Made by a program: the position numbers and the translations under genes
Notes under the pieces: model-generated
Databases searched by the model: none
Told to the model about the DNA's origin: nothing
Seen by the model: the letters and a program-made list of their open reading frames with translations, nothing else
Source of the DNA: Flexivirga caeni
GTDB lineage: Bacteria > Actinomycetota > Actinomycetes > Actinomycetales > Dermatophilaceae
Length of the DNA: 64,000 nucleotides
Direction of reading: 5' to 3'
NCBI RefSeq assembly: GCF_003724155.1
Contig: NZ_RJJQ01000010.1
Span: 124,001-188,000, forward strand
Part shown: positions 8,723 to 17,301 of the stretch, piece by piece
Numbering within the stretch: position 1 is the first letter of the stretch
Layout: every line of letters begins with the position of its first letter

Positions 8723-9705
8723 GAGCCTGGCAGGTGCGCGAACTGGGCGAGCCGGCGCACGCGGTGCAGATCACCGAGCTCCCGGAGCCAATGCCCGGTC
8801 CGGACCAGGTCGCCGTGCGCGTGTTGAGCGCCGCCCTGAACTTCCCGGATGTGCTGATGTGCCAAGGGCTTTACCAGGTCCGGCCCGATTTGCCGTTCAC
8901 ACCCGGTGTCGAGTTGTGCGGCGAGATCACCGCCGTCGGCGAGGGTGTCACCGGCCGGTCGATCGGCGATCGCGTGATCGGGATGTCCGCCATACCGCAT
9001 GGCGGGTTCGCCGAGTCGGCGCTGATGCCTGCCGAGAATGCGCTGGCTCCAGCACAACTCGACGACGACGCGGCAGCCGTGCTGACCATCGCCTACCAGA
9101 CGGCGTGGGCTGCGCTCTTCCGCCGGGCGCGCCTGCAGCCCGGCGAATGGGTGCTCGTGCAAGCGGCAGCCGGCGGCGTCGGCTCCGCGGCCGTGCAACT
9201 GGCGAAGCTCGCGGGCAATCCGGTGATCGCCATCGTTGGCGGCGCCGCGAAAGCCGAGGCGGCGCGCGAGCTCGGCGCCGACGTGGTCATCGACCGCACC
9301 ACCGACGACGTCGTGAGCCGGGTCAGGGACGTGACCGGCGGGCACGGCGCCGACGTCATCTTCGACCCGGTCGGCGGCGACGCCTACGACCTGCTGGCCC
9401 GATGCGTCGCCTTCGAGGGCCGCATCGTGATCGTCGGCTTCAGCGGTGGCCGGATCCAGGCGCCACCGCTCAATCACCTGTTGCTGAAGAACTACGCGGT
9501 CCTCGGATTGCACTGGGGTTATTACCAGACCATGCGCCCTGAGGTGATCGCCGAGGGCTATGAGCACCTGAGCGCGCTGGCCGCCAAGGGACAGATCGAG
9601 CCGCTGATCTCAGGCCGGCTGGCCTTTGACGAACTGCCGGACGGGCTGACTCGCCTGGCCGCCGGCCGCAGCATCGGCCGACTGGTCTGGCACCCGACAG
9701 TGTGA
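8719..9705 (+). CDS. Zn-independent MDR oxidoreductase (NADPH:quinone reductase-like)
   Basis: The 328-residue medium-chain dehydrogenase/reductase starts at ATG 8719, overlapping the SDR stop. The N-terminal GroES-like domain (ALNFPDVLMCQG, PGVELCGEI) lacks the zinc-ligand set of alcohol dehydrogenases. The Rossmann domain carries the cofactor motif AAAGGVGSAAVQLAK and the HGADVIFDPVGG segment typical of quinone oxidoreductase-like enzymes. It likely reduces enones or quinones with NADPH. The second gene of the operon. Confidence 0.9.
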   Translation: MRAWQVRELGEPAHAVQITELPEPMPGPDQVAVRVLSAALNFPDVLMCQGLYQVRPDLPFTPGVELCGEITAVGEGVTGRSIGDRVIGMSAIPHGGFAESALMPAENALAPAQLDDDAAAVLTIAYQTAWAALFRRARLQPGEWVLVQAAAGGVGSAAVQLAKLAGNPVIAIVGGAAKAEAARELGADVVIDRTTDDVVSRVRDVTGGHGADVIFDPVGGDAYDLLARCVAFEGRIVIVGFSGGRIQAPPLNHLLLKNYAVLGLHWGYYQTMRPEVIAEGYEHLSALAAKGQIEPLISGRLAFDELPDGLTRLAAGRSIGRLVWHPTV

Positions 9706-9749
9706 CGGCCGGACCGCCCCACAACCACCAAAATCACCGAAGGAGAACC

Positions 9750-10505
9750 ATGCCGGAGACACGAACCGCGATCGTCACGGGCTCGGCGCGGGGCATCGGC
9801 GCCGCCATCGCCGAGCGACTCGCGAGCGACGGATATGCCGTCGCCGTACTCGACCTCGACGAAGGCGCGTGCCTGTCCGTCGTCGAGCGCATCACTGCCG
9901 GCGGGGGCACGGCGCTCGCCGTCGGCTGCGACGTCAGCGATGAGCAGTCGGTTGGCGCGGCCGTCGAGCGCGTCGCCACCGAGCTCGGTGCGCCGACCGT
10001 GCTGGTCAACAATGCCGGAGTGCTGCGCGACAACCTGATCTTCAAGATGTCCGTGGACGACTGGGACACCGTCATGAACGTGCACCTGCGCGGTAGCTTC
10101 CTGATGACCCGCGCGGCCCAGAAGTACATGACCGAGGCGAAGTTCGGCCGCATCGTCAACCTGTCGAGCACGTCCGCACAGGGCAACCGCGGACAGGTCA
10201 ATTATTCGGCGGCGAAGGCCGGCCTGCAGGGCTTCACCAAGACCCTCGCCATCGAGCTGGGCAAGTTCGGCGTCACCGCCAACGCGATCGCACCGGGCTT
10301 CATCGTCACCGACATGACGAAGGCGACGGCCGAGCGCGTCGGCATCGACTTCAAGGAGTTCCAGCAGCTGGCCGCCAAGGAGATCCCCGTGCAGCGGGTC
10401 GGCCGGCCTGCTGACATCGCCAACGCCGCGTCCTTCTTCTGCAGCGAAGCCGCCGGCTTCGTCAGCGGCCAGGTCCTGTATGTTGCTGGCGGTCCCTACG
10501 ACTGA
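9750..10505 (+). CDS. fabG: 3-oxoacyl-ACP reductase-like SDR (FabG family)
   Basis: ATG 9750 has an AAGGAG site. The 251-residue protein has TGSARGIG for cofactor binding, NNAGVLRD, the catalytic Ser (NLSSTSAQGN), YSAAK (YxxxK) and the C-terminal GQVLYVAGG typical of FabG. It lies 44 bp after the MDR gene in the same operon. It may be a paralogue used in catabolism rather than the housekeeping FabG, because it is linked to a TetR-controlled operon and not to fatty-acid synthesis genes. Confidence 0.85.
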   Translation: MPETRTAIVTGSARGIGAAIAERLASDGYAVAVLDLDEGACLSVVERITAGGGTALAVGCDVSDEQSVGAAVERVATELGAPTVLVNNAGVLRDNLIFKMSVDDWDTVMNVHLRGSFLMTRAAQKYMTEAKFGRIVNLSSTSAQGNRGQVNYSAAKAGLQGFTKTLAIELGKFGVTANAIAPGFIVTDMTKATAERVGIDFKEFQQLAAKEIPVQRVGRPADIANAASFFCSEAAGFVSGQVLYVAGGPYD

Positions 10506-10512
10506 TCGGTAT

Positions 10513-10581
10513 CTCGTCTGAGGCACCGCCTCAGCAGGGAAATAGGGCATCCGCCCGACGCGGGCGGCTACCTCAGACGAG
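10513..10581 (+). promoter_or_regulatory. Structured leader with two alternative folds
   Basis: An 11-bp outer helix (CTCGTCTGAGG at 10513-10523 with CCTCAGACGAG at 10571-10581) encloses two hairpins: CTGAGGC-ACC-GCCTCAG (10518-10534) and CCGCCCG-ACG-CGGGCGG (10551-10567). The first hairpin and the outer helix share bases 10518-10523, so they exclude each other. It lies 7 nt after fabG and 67 nt before the small gene at 10649. It may be a terminator or attenuator of fabG, or a regulatory leader for the next two genes. Confidence 0.55.
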
Positions 10582-10648
10582 CAATCTCGACGTCATACGG
10601 CAGGGCAGCACCAGGCAGCCGGTGCCACGACATCGAGAGGAACTCGCC

Positions 10649-10849
10649 ATGAGGTTCACCACCATCCCATCCACCGTCGACGCCGAACTCGCCTACCGAA
10701 GAGAGCAGATCGCGCACGACTTCGCGGTCGCGCACGGCTGGGAGTTGAGTGTCAGTCGCCTGTTCGGGCGACGGACACCGCCGGCTCAGCAGCGCCGCGG
10801 CGCGCACGCCGGCTCGGGCCGGGTCGTGTCCGGCCGGCTCGGCTGGTAA
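10649..10849 (+). CDS. Small hypothetical protein coupled to LuxR regulator
   Basis: This 66-residue protein starts at ATG 10649 with a GAGAGGAA site about 7 nt upstream. The N-terminal half looks structured (amphipathic ELAYRREQIAHDFAVAHGW) and the C-terminal half is Arg/Gly-rich. No known domain is recognised. Its TAA overlaps the next ATG (TAATG at 10847-10851), so translation of the large regulator is probably coupled to it. The switch-like leader lies upstream. A role in controlling or sensing for the regulator is inference. Confidence 0.55.
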   Translation: MRFTTIPSTVDAELAYRREQIAHDFAVAHGWELSVSRLFGRRTPPAQQRRGAHAGSGRVVSGRLGW

Positions 10850-13794
10850 TGACCGCATCCGTCGTGCCCGGTCCTGGCCCGCTGTGGAAGCGAACCGGGG
10901 ACAATGACGGGATGATTTCCGACTCCGCACCCGCCGGGCCGATCTTCGGCCGCGCCGAGGAGGTCGACGACTTCACGCGGTTGCTCGGGGACCGCGCGCA
11001 GTCGTCGATCACCCTGGTCGGCGGCGACGCGGGCATCGGCAAAACCCGGCTCCTGCAAGAAGTGGCCGAGGCTTGCAGGCAGGCTGGTGGCCACGTCTTC
11101 GTCGGGCGCTGCCTGGATCTGGGCGAGAGTGCTGCGCCATACCTGCCGGTGACCGATATCGTCCGGGCAGTGCGCGCGCTGCCGGCGACCGCGGAGCTGG
11201 CGTCCGTCGCCGCGATCGCCCCCACGGAGGGGCTGCGGCCGATCGAGTTCTTCGACGCGGTCACCACGATCATCGACGACCTCGCACAGGTCGCACCCGC
11301 GCTGGTCGTGCTGGAGGATGTGCACTGGGCGGACCGGTCGACGCGAGAACTGTTGACCTACCTGCTGACTCACGGTGTGCCGCCGGGCGTGCACCTGGTC
11401 GCGACCTATCGCACGGACGACCTACATCGCCGCCACCCGCTGCGCTCCTCCCTTGCCGTATGGTCCCGCCTACCACGCGTCCGGCGGCTCCTGCTGGAGC
11501 CGCTCGAGACTGATCCGGCCAGCGCGCTGGTCCACCACCTGCGGCCCGACCTGCCGGATGACGCCGCGCGGCAGATCGTTCGCCGATCCGGCGGAAACCC
11601 CTTCTTCACCGAGGAACTCGTGGCCGCATCGATGCCGTGCTCCGAGACCGACGACCAACTGCTGCCCGCGGATCTCGCCGACCTGCTCCTTGTCCGGACG
11701 GACGCGCTCGACGACGACACCCGCCAAGTGCTGCGCGCCGTCTCGATCGTGGGGACCGGCACGACGGAGGACACACTGCAGCAACTGACTGGGTTGTCCG
11801 CGACCGGACTGCACCGAGCCCTGCGTGCCGCGGTCGACGCGCACGTGCTCGTCATCGACGGCGGCGGCCGCTACGACTTCCGGCATGCGCTGCTCGCCGA
11901 GGCGATGTATGACGACCTCCTGCCGGGCGAACGCGTGCAGTTGCACGATCGCCTGACCGACCTACTGCTGGCGCGTGGGGGTCCGGGCACCGCGGCCGCT
12001 CTCGCCGTCCATGCCGAGCGGGCGTCGCGCTTCGGCGAGGCCTTGCGGGCGCGGGTGGCAGCCGCCCAGGAGGCTCTCGATCGCGCCGCGCCGGCCAATG
12101 CCGCCCGTCACTTCGAGGGCGCGATGGCCTTGGCGGCCGCGCACGCGGGGCTCACCGGCGTCCCGGATGATCTGCCGCAGCGAGCGGCCGAAGCGCTGCT
12201 GGCGGCCGGTGACCCGCAGCGCGCGACGAAACTCATGCGGGACGCGCTGCGCACCTTCGACGGCAGCCCGGTCGAGCGGGGGCGGATGATCCGGCTGCAC
12301 CTATCCGCGTTCCTGCTGACCGACCCCCCGACGATGCACGTCAGCCTGTCGGCACCGGATCTGCCTGACCAGGCCGACCGCGTTCTCGACACAGCGGCAG
12401 GCTGGGCACGCGAGGCGGATGACGACATCCTGGTCGGTCAGTTGCTGGCGCTGAAGGCCCACTATCTGCTGGCATTCGGCCGGCTCGACGAGGCCACCGT
12501 GACCGCGGGCGAGGCACTGCTGATCGGTCGCGCCGTGGACGAACCGTCGATCGTCAGTGACGCGATGACGACCCAGGCGAAACTGGACGGGCTCGCCGGG
12601 GACCTCAGAACGGCCCTCGCCACACTCGACGAGGTGCGCGCTCGAGCCGCCGCCGACGGCGACATCCGCGCAGAGCTGCGGGCTCTGCATCAACTGGCCG
12701 GACTGCAGTCGCGCACCGATCAGCACGAGCTGGCGATGGCGACCTACGAGAAGGCCGTGCGCCGAGCGGCCGAGGCCAATGCGCGCACCGAGCTCTACGG
12801 GCTCGACTCGGTCATCTTCGCCGCGGTGCTCGCGGCGAAGCTCGGCGACTGGCAGCACGCCGACGAGTTGCTGGCCGGCGCGGACGGATTGCCTTCGGTG
12901 GCAAGGGCATCCGCGTCTGCGGTGCGGCAGACGATCGCCGCGGCGCGCGGCGACTTCGACCGGGTGCTTGCTGGGCACGAGGAGGTGCACCCCCTCTGGC
13001 ACCAGGACATGTTCACCGTGGTGACGGACGCTCCGGCGACGATCGAGGCCCTTGCCGCAACGGGCGACCTGACGGCGGCAGTCGCGATCTACGACGAGGC
13101 AACCGCGACGGTCCGGAAGGTATGGCGGCTGGCAGTGTTCGACGCCCAGATCCGGATGGCGGCGCTCCTGCTGACGGCGATCGCCGACGCAGTGGCCGGT
13201 AAGCCGCGAGAGGCTGCCGCCTGGGCGCCGCGAGTGTCGGGGCTCGCTGAGGATCTCACTGCTGTGCTGGCCCTGCGTGGCAGTCGTGACGCGCTCGGCT
13301 CCGAGTCCCACGCATGGTTCGCGCGCGCTCGCGCCGAGCTCGCCCGCCTCGACGGGGACGACTCAGTTGCCGCCGATGAATACCGTCAGGCCGCAGCCGA
13401 TTTCGAGCTCGCCGGCTTTCCGTACGAACAGGCGACCATCGAGCTGCTGCTGTCGCGTGTCCTGCACTCGTCGGGTGAGCACAGTCAAGCGCGCGCCGTC
13501 GCCGATCGCGCATTGGCGACGGCCCGCCGGCTCGGGGCCGCGCACCTCGTGGCGCAACTGCGCACCCGGGCGAGAGCCGATGATGCGCCGGCACGGGAGG
13601 GGGTGCTCACCCCTCGCGAACGCGACGTCCTCGAGCTTGTCGCCGCCGGTATGACGAACGGGCAACTCGCCGCGAAACTGTTCATCAGCACCAAGACCGC
13701 GAGTGTGCACGTGTCGAACATCCTCGCAAAGCTGGGCGCAGCGACCCGCACCGAAGCCGCGGACCTGGCGCGACAACGGGGTCTGCTGGACTGA
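10849..13794 (+). CDS. Large ATP-binding LuxR-family (LAL-type) regulator
   Basis: The 981-residue protein has an N-terminal AAA_16/STAND ATPase (Walker A GGDAGIGKT at 58-66; Walker B LVVLEDVHWAD), a long helical TPR-like middle, and a C-terminal LuxR helix-turn-helix from about residue 920 (LTPRERDVLELV, then SVHVSNILAKLG). This is the LAL (MalT-like) class, in which ligand and ATP binding drive assembly and activation. The start at 10849 rests on TAATG coupling; an in-frame ATG at 10912 is the alternative. Target genes are unknown; neighbours are the fabG operon upstream and a beta-lactamase-like gene converging 7 bp away. Confidence 0.9.
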   Translation: MTASVVPGPGPLWKRTGDNDGMISDSAPAGPIFGRAEEVDDFTRLLGDRAQSSITLVGGDAGIGKTRLLQEVAEACRQAGGHVFVGRCLDLGESAAPYLPVTDIVRAVRALPATAELASVAAIAPTEGLRPIEFFDAVTTIIDDLAQVAPALVVLEDVHWADRSTRELLTYLLTHGVPPGVHLVATYRTDDLHRRHPLRSSLAVWSRLPRVRRLLLEPLETDPASALVHHLRPDLPDDAARQIVRRSGGNPFFTEELVAASMPCSETDDQLLPADLADLLLVRTDALDDDTRQVLRAVSIVGTGTTEDTLQQLTGLSATGLHRALRAAVDAHVLVIDGGGRYDFRHALLAEAMYDDLLPGERVQLHDRLTDLLLARGGPGTAAALAVHAERASRFGEALRARVAAAQEALDRAAPANAARHFEGAMALAAAHAGLTGVPDDLPQRAAEALLAAGDPQRATKLMRDALRTFDGSPVERGRMIRLHLSAFLLTDPPTMHVSLSAPDLPDQADRVLDTAAGWAREADDDILVGQLLALKAHYLLAFGRLDEATVTAGEALLIGRAVDEPSIVSDAMTTQAKLDGLAGDLRTALATLDEVRARAAADGDIRAELRALHQLAGLQSRTDQHELAMATYEKAVRRAAEANARTELYGLDSVIFAAVLAAKLGDWQHADELLAGADGLPSVARASASAVRQTIAAARGDFDRVLAGHEEVHPLWHQDMFTVVTDAPATIEALAATGDLTAAVAIYDEATATVRKVWRLAVFDAQIRMAALLLTAIADAVAGKPREAAAWAPRVSGLAEDLTAVLALRGSRDALGSESHAWFARARAELARLDGDDSVAADEYRQAAADFELAGFPYEQATIELLLSRVLHSSGEHSQARAVADRALATARRLGAAHLVAQLRTRARADDAPAREGVLTPRERDVLELVAAGMTNGQLAAKLFISTKTASVHVSNILAKLGAATRTEAADLARQRGLLD

Positions 13795-13801
13795 GCGCCG
13801 G

Positions 13802-14599
13802 TCAACCCTGCGCGAGCCGGTCGCGAATCTCTGCGCCGATGCGGTGCATTCGGTCCATGACTGCGGCGAGCCCCGGGGCTGACTCGTCGGTCGGCCAGTT
13901 GGCGATCGCCGCATAGGCGACCGCGCGGCCACTGCGCCGGACCAGTCCGACGTCCGCCCGGATGCCGTCGTCGGTGCCGGTCTTGTTGATCAGTGCGGGA
14001 TGCCCTTCGTCGCCGATCGTGTTGTGCGCCAGCGGATCTTCCGCGAAAGCGGACGCGACCATGGACAGGTCGGTGCTGAGCGACATCCATTCCTCGACGC
14101 GGGGCGAGACGGCACCGTCATACAGCCGGCGGACGTAGGCGACCAGCGATGCGGCGCTGGCACGTGACAGCGTGGGCGGCGTGCCGGGGATCGACAGGTC
14201 GCGCGCCTCGCCGCGCACGTAGTCAAGCAGCTCCATCGCGCCTGCACCGGTTGAATCGCCGTATGCCGCAACGGCATCCAGCCCGACGAGATCCAGCAGC
14301 ACGTTCGTGGCGAGGTTGTCGCTCACCGCACCGACCAGCCGACAGGCGTCGACGACGGTCAGGTCGGCCTGGTCGAGCACACGCCACAGGCCGGAGTCGC
14401 GCACGAACCGCGCACCGTCCTTGGTCACCCGGTGATCGGCGGTCAGCTCACCGGTGTCGATCCGTCGCGCCACCTCGGCGAGCAGCAGCAACTTGCCCAC
14501 GGACGCCGTCTTGCACACCTGGTCGGGCGACTGCTCCAGCCACGGCTTCGCGCCGGGCTCGTCGACGGGTATGACGAGGATGCTCCACCGGACGCTCAT
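13802..14599 (-). CDS. Class A beta-lactamase-fold serine hydrolase, no signal peptide
   Basis: The 265-residue protein has the three class A active-site elements in order: SxxK (SVGK, about residue 33), SDN and KTG (NKTGTDDG). The N-terminus (MSVRWSILVIPVDEPGAKPW) has no secretion signal, so it is probably cytoplasmic, which is unusual for a penicillin-binding enzyme. It overlaps pepN by ATGA, so the two are translated together. It may be a peptidase or esterase acting on PepN products, or a true beta-lactamase exported another way. A second such gene lies at 37390-38292. Confidence 0.8.
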   Translation of the reverse strand: MSVRWSILVIPVDEPGAKPWLEQSPDQVCKTASVGKLLLLAEVARRIDTGELTADHRVTKDGARFVRDSGLWRVLDQADLTVVDACRLVGAVSDNLATNVLLDLVGLDAVAAYGDSTGAGAMELLDYVRGEARDLSIPGTPPTLSRASAASLVAYVRRLYDGAVSPRVEEWMSLSTDLSMVASAFAEDPLAHNTIGDEGHPALINKTGTDDGIRADVGLVRRSGRAVAYAAIANWPTDESAPGLAAVMDRMHRIGAEIRDRLAQG

Positions 14600-17106
14600 A
14601 CTGTTCCGCCGAACTTCTCGTGGGCGACCAGTGCCCGGTCGAGCCGGTCCAGCGAGTCTGCGAGCGCCCGACGCACCCCAGGGGTGTTGTCCGGATTCGC
14701 AATAGCGGCGCGCGCCGCGTCCGCCACAGCCGGCTCGACGGCGCGGTGCGGGAACGCGGCCATCACGAACTTCTCCGCAGCCATGTCGCCCAGCTTCCTC
14801 GGCACGGCGGGCAATTCGCCGAAGAACCGGTCGACATACCCTCGCAGCAACTCATCGGCGCCGTTCTCGCCGTACCCGGCGAAGAAGCCCTCGGCAAGCG
14901 AGAGTGCCTCGTAGTTGGAAAGTGCCCGCTCGCCATACAGCTGGTCCCAGGCCCACCGTTTGGCCTCGTCGGTCGGCCGCGCGGCGCGCGCGGAAAGTGC
15001 GGACAGATGACCGCTGAGACTGTCGTCCCGAGCCCGTGCCGTGTCGATCGCGGCTGCGTCGATCAGGCCCAGCGCTGCCTGTCGCCGGACGACCTGCCAG
15101 CCGAAGTCGGTGTCACCGGCGGCTGAGCCCGGCCGGCCGTCGTCGGCTGCCCATCGCGCGAGCAGGTCCGCGTCGGTCGTCGTGGCAGCGACGAGCCGGG
15201 CGGGGGTGAGCGCCGCTTGTGGATCCTCGACGAGATCAAGTCGACGTAACCCGGCGTCCGCCAACATGGCTTGCACGTGTGCCGAATCTGCCTGCGGGAC
15301 AAGGCGATAGGGGTAGAGCACCCGCACCAGACCAGCCAACATGTCGCTGAGTGAGGTCGTGTCCTCGTGCGGCCAGCATTCGGCGAAGACATGAACCACA
15401 CGCTGCGGGTCGACCCGCCCGGTGTCGGCGCCCCCGAGCAGTGCAGACCAGACGGCCAGCCGCACCAGGGGGTCATCGGTCGCCAGCAGCTCCCCCGGCA
15501 CGGCTGCGAGCGACTCCACGTCCAGCTGCGTCGTCGCCCAGGTGAGATCGGACGAGTTCGGCAGCAGCAGGTAACCTCGTGCTGTCCCGGCGAGATCAGG
15601 CAGGTCCGTTCGAGGTCGGTCGGCATGCACGCGGATCGTCGCCATCGCGACGCCCTCGTTGATCGACGCCACATCCAGCACGTGGGAGCGGAACGACGTC
15701 GAGCCGGCCGGTCTCGTCACGACCAGCTCGGCGCGGGCTACGACGCCGTCATGTTCCTCGACCTCCAGCCTGATGTCGTCCACCCCGGAGCTGCGCAGCC
15801 AGCCTCGCGTCCACTCGGCCAGCGACCGGCCGCTGGCGTGCTCGACAGCGGCAAGGAAGTCGTCCATCGTCGCATTGCCGAAACTGTTGTCGGTCAAGTG
15901 TTTCCGGACTCCCGCGACGAAGGCTCCGTCCCCGACATAGAGGGCGAGCTGACGCAGCGCCGAGGCGCCCTTGGCGTAAGAGATCCCGTCGAAGTTGGTC
16001 AGCGCGGACTTCGCATCCGGCGCGGAGGCCCCGGCAACCGGGTGTGTCGACGGGCTGCGGTCGACGCCATACCCCCACGTCTTGCGCGCGATGCCGAAGT
16101 CGACCCATGCCTCGGCATACCGCGTCGCCTCGGCCGAGGTGCGGTGCGCCATGTATTCGGCGAACGACTCGTTCAACCACAGGTCGTCCCACCACTGCAT
16201 GGTGACCAGATCACCGAACCACATGTGCGCCATCTCGTGCGCGATCGTGTTGGCGCGGGTCAGCAATTGGGTGCGAGTGTGCGCGCCACGGAAGATGTAT
16301 TCGTCGCGCAGCGTCACACAACCGGGGTTTTCCATCGCGCCGGCGTTGAACTCCGGCACGAAGAACTGGTCGTATTTGCCCCAGGGATAACGGATCCCGA
16401 AGAGCTGGTGGTAGTAGTCGAAGGACTGCTTGGTCACCTCGAAAATCTCGTCGCGTTGCTCGCGCAACTGCCGGGCGAGCGAAGCACGCACATAGATGCC
16501 GAGCGGGATGCCGTCGTGCTCGTCGGTCTCGGCGGCATACGGCCCGGCGCAGACGGTGACGAAGTAGGTCGACATCGGCGGGGTCGTTGCGAGGGTCCAT
16601 TCGCCCGGTGCGGTCTGCTTCGCCGCACCGTTGCCGCCGACGATCCAGTCGTGCGGGGCGCGCACGCGCACGTCATACGGCGCCTTCAGGTCGGGCTGAT
16701 CGAAGCAGGCGTAGATGGACGGCCCCGCGTCCAGGAACGACATGCCGTAGACGTAGTGCCGCCCGTCCGCGGGGTCGACCGCCCGGTGCAGCCCCTCGCC
16801 ATCGTGCCGGTAGCGCATCACCGACTCCACCTGCACGGTGTTCTCGCCCTGCAGACCGGGCAGAATCACGCGTCCGTCCGTCACCGACGCGGGGTCGAGC
16901 GCCACCCCGTTGAGCGCGATCGATGTGACGGTCTCCGCCTGCAGGTCCAGGAAGGTCGCGGCGCCCGGCCGTCGGCAGGTGAAGGTGATCGTGACGGCGG
17001 ACCCGAAGTTCTCATCCCCCTGGTCGAGGTCGAGCGAGAGGTCGTAGCCGGTGACGTCGATCAGTCCGGCGCGCTCCTGCGCCTCGGTGCGCAACAAAGA
17101 ACCCAT
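14596..17106 (-). CDS. pepN: Aminopeptidase N (M1 family)
   Basis: This 836-residue zinc metallopeptidase has the exopeptidase motif GAMEN (about residue 254) and HEMAH-x18-E (about residue 289; second Glu in LNESFAEY), followed by the long C-terminal ERAP-like helical domain. It starts at ATG 17106 (MGSLLRTEAQ). It releases N-terminal amino acids from peptides in the cytoplasm, downstream of Lon/Clp-type proteases. It is the first gene of a two-gene operon with the beta-lactamase-like gene, and diverges from the DUF559 gene. Confidence 0.95.
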   Translation of the reverse strand: MGSLLRTEAQERAGLIDVTGYDLSLDLDQGDENFGSAVTITFTCRRPGAATFLDLQAETVTSIALNGVALDPASVTDGRVILPGLQGENTVQVESVMRYRHDGEGLHRAVDPADGRHYVYGMSFLDAGPSIYACFDQPDLKAPYDVRVRAPHDWIVGGNGAAKQTAPGEWTLATTPPMSTYFVTVCAGPYAAETDEHDGIPLGIYVRASLARQLREQRDEIFEVTKQSFDYYHQLFGIRYPWGKYDQFFVPEFNAGAMENPGCVTLRDEYIFRGAHTRTQLLTRANTIAHEMAHMWFGDLVTMQWWDDLWLNESFAEYMAHRTSAEATRYAEAWVDFGIARKTWGYGVDRSPSTHPVAGASAPDAKSALTNFDGISYAKGASALRQLALYVGDGAFVAGVRKHLTDNSFGNATMDDFLAAVEHASGRSLAEWTRGWLRSSGVDDIRLEVEEHDGVVARAELVVTRPAGSTSFRSHVLDVASINEGVAMATIRVHADRPRTDLPDLAGTARGYLLLPNSSDLTWATTQLDVESLAAVPGELLATDDPLVRLAVWSALLGGADTGRVDPQRVVHVFAECWPHEDTTSLSDMLAGLVRVLYPYRLVPQADSAHVQAMLADAGLRRLDLVEDPQAALTPARLVAATTTDADLLARWAADDGRPGSAAGDTDFGWQVVRRQAALGLIDAAAIDTARARDDSLSGHLSALSARAARPTDEAKRWAWDQLYGERALSNYEALSLAEGFFAGYGENGADELLRGYVDRFFGELPAVPRKLGDMAAEKFVMAAFPHRAVEPAVADAARAAIANPDNTPGVRRALADSLDRLDRALVAHEKFGGTV

Positions 17107-17133
17107 GGGAGTGAGCTTGTCATGCCGATCGAT

Positions 17134-17169
17134 CCAGTAGATCGTGCGGTATGGCGCACCATCTACTGG
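17134..17169. repeat. 36-bp palindrome, copy 1 (upstream of DUF559 gene)
   Basis: The arms are CCAGTAGAT-c-GTGCG and CGCAC-c-ATCTACTGG around a 6-nt centre (GTATGG): 15-position arms with one mismatch. It lies 133 bp upstream of the DUF559 start. It is 30/36 identical to the copy at 18269-18304. This looks like a REP-type element rather than an ordinary operator. Confidence 0.75.
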
Positions 17170-17301
17170 GCTGGCAGCGCGGCAGCGACGCTGGCCCACA
17201 TCCCCGCGCCCGAGACGTGGTCGTCCACAGGGAGCCCCCCGTGCTGCCTGCGGACGGCTATCCAACCCCAGAATCCTCGGATGACACAGGAAGCAGGGTT
17301 G

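Noticed and set aside
17134-17169. Plain rho-independent terminator for copy 1 of the palindrome
   Set aside because: It lies between divergent starts, not after a gene, and matches copy 2 in sequence as well as in shape.
15367-17301. Open frame upstream of the DUF559 start, antisense to pepN
   Set aside because: It is the complement of a well-supported pepN; the encoded residues are Arg/Gly/Val-rich with no family resemblance.
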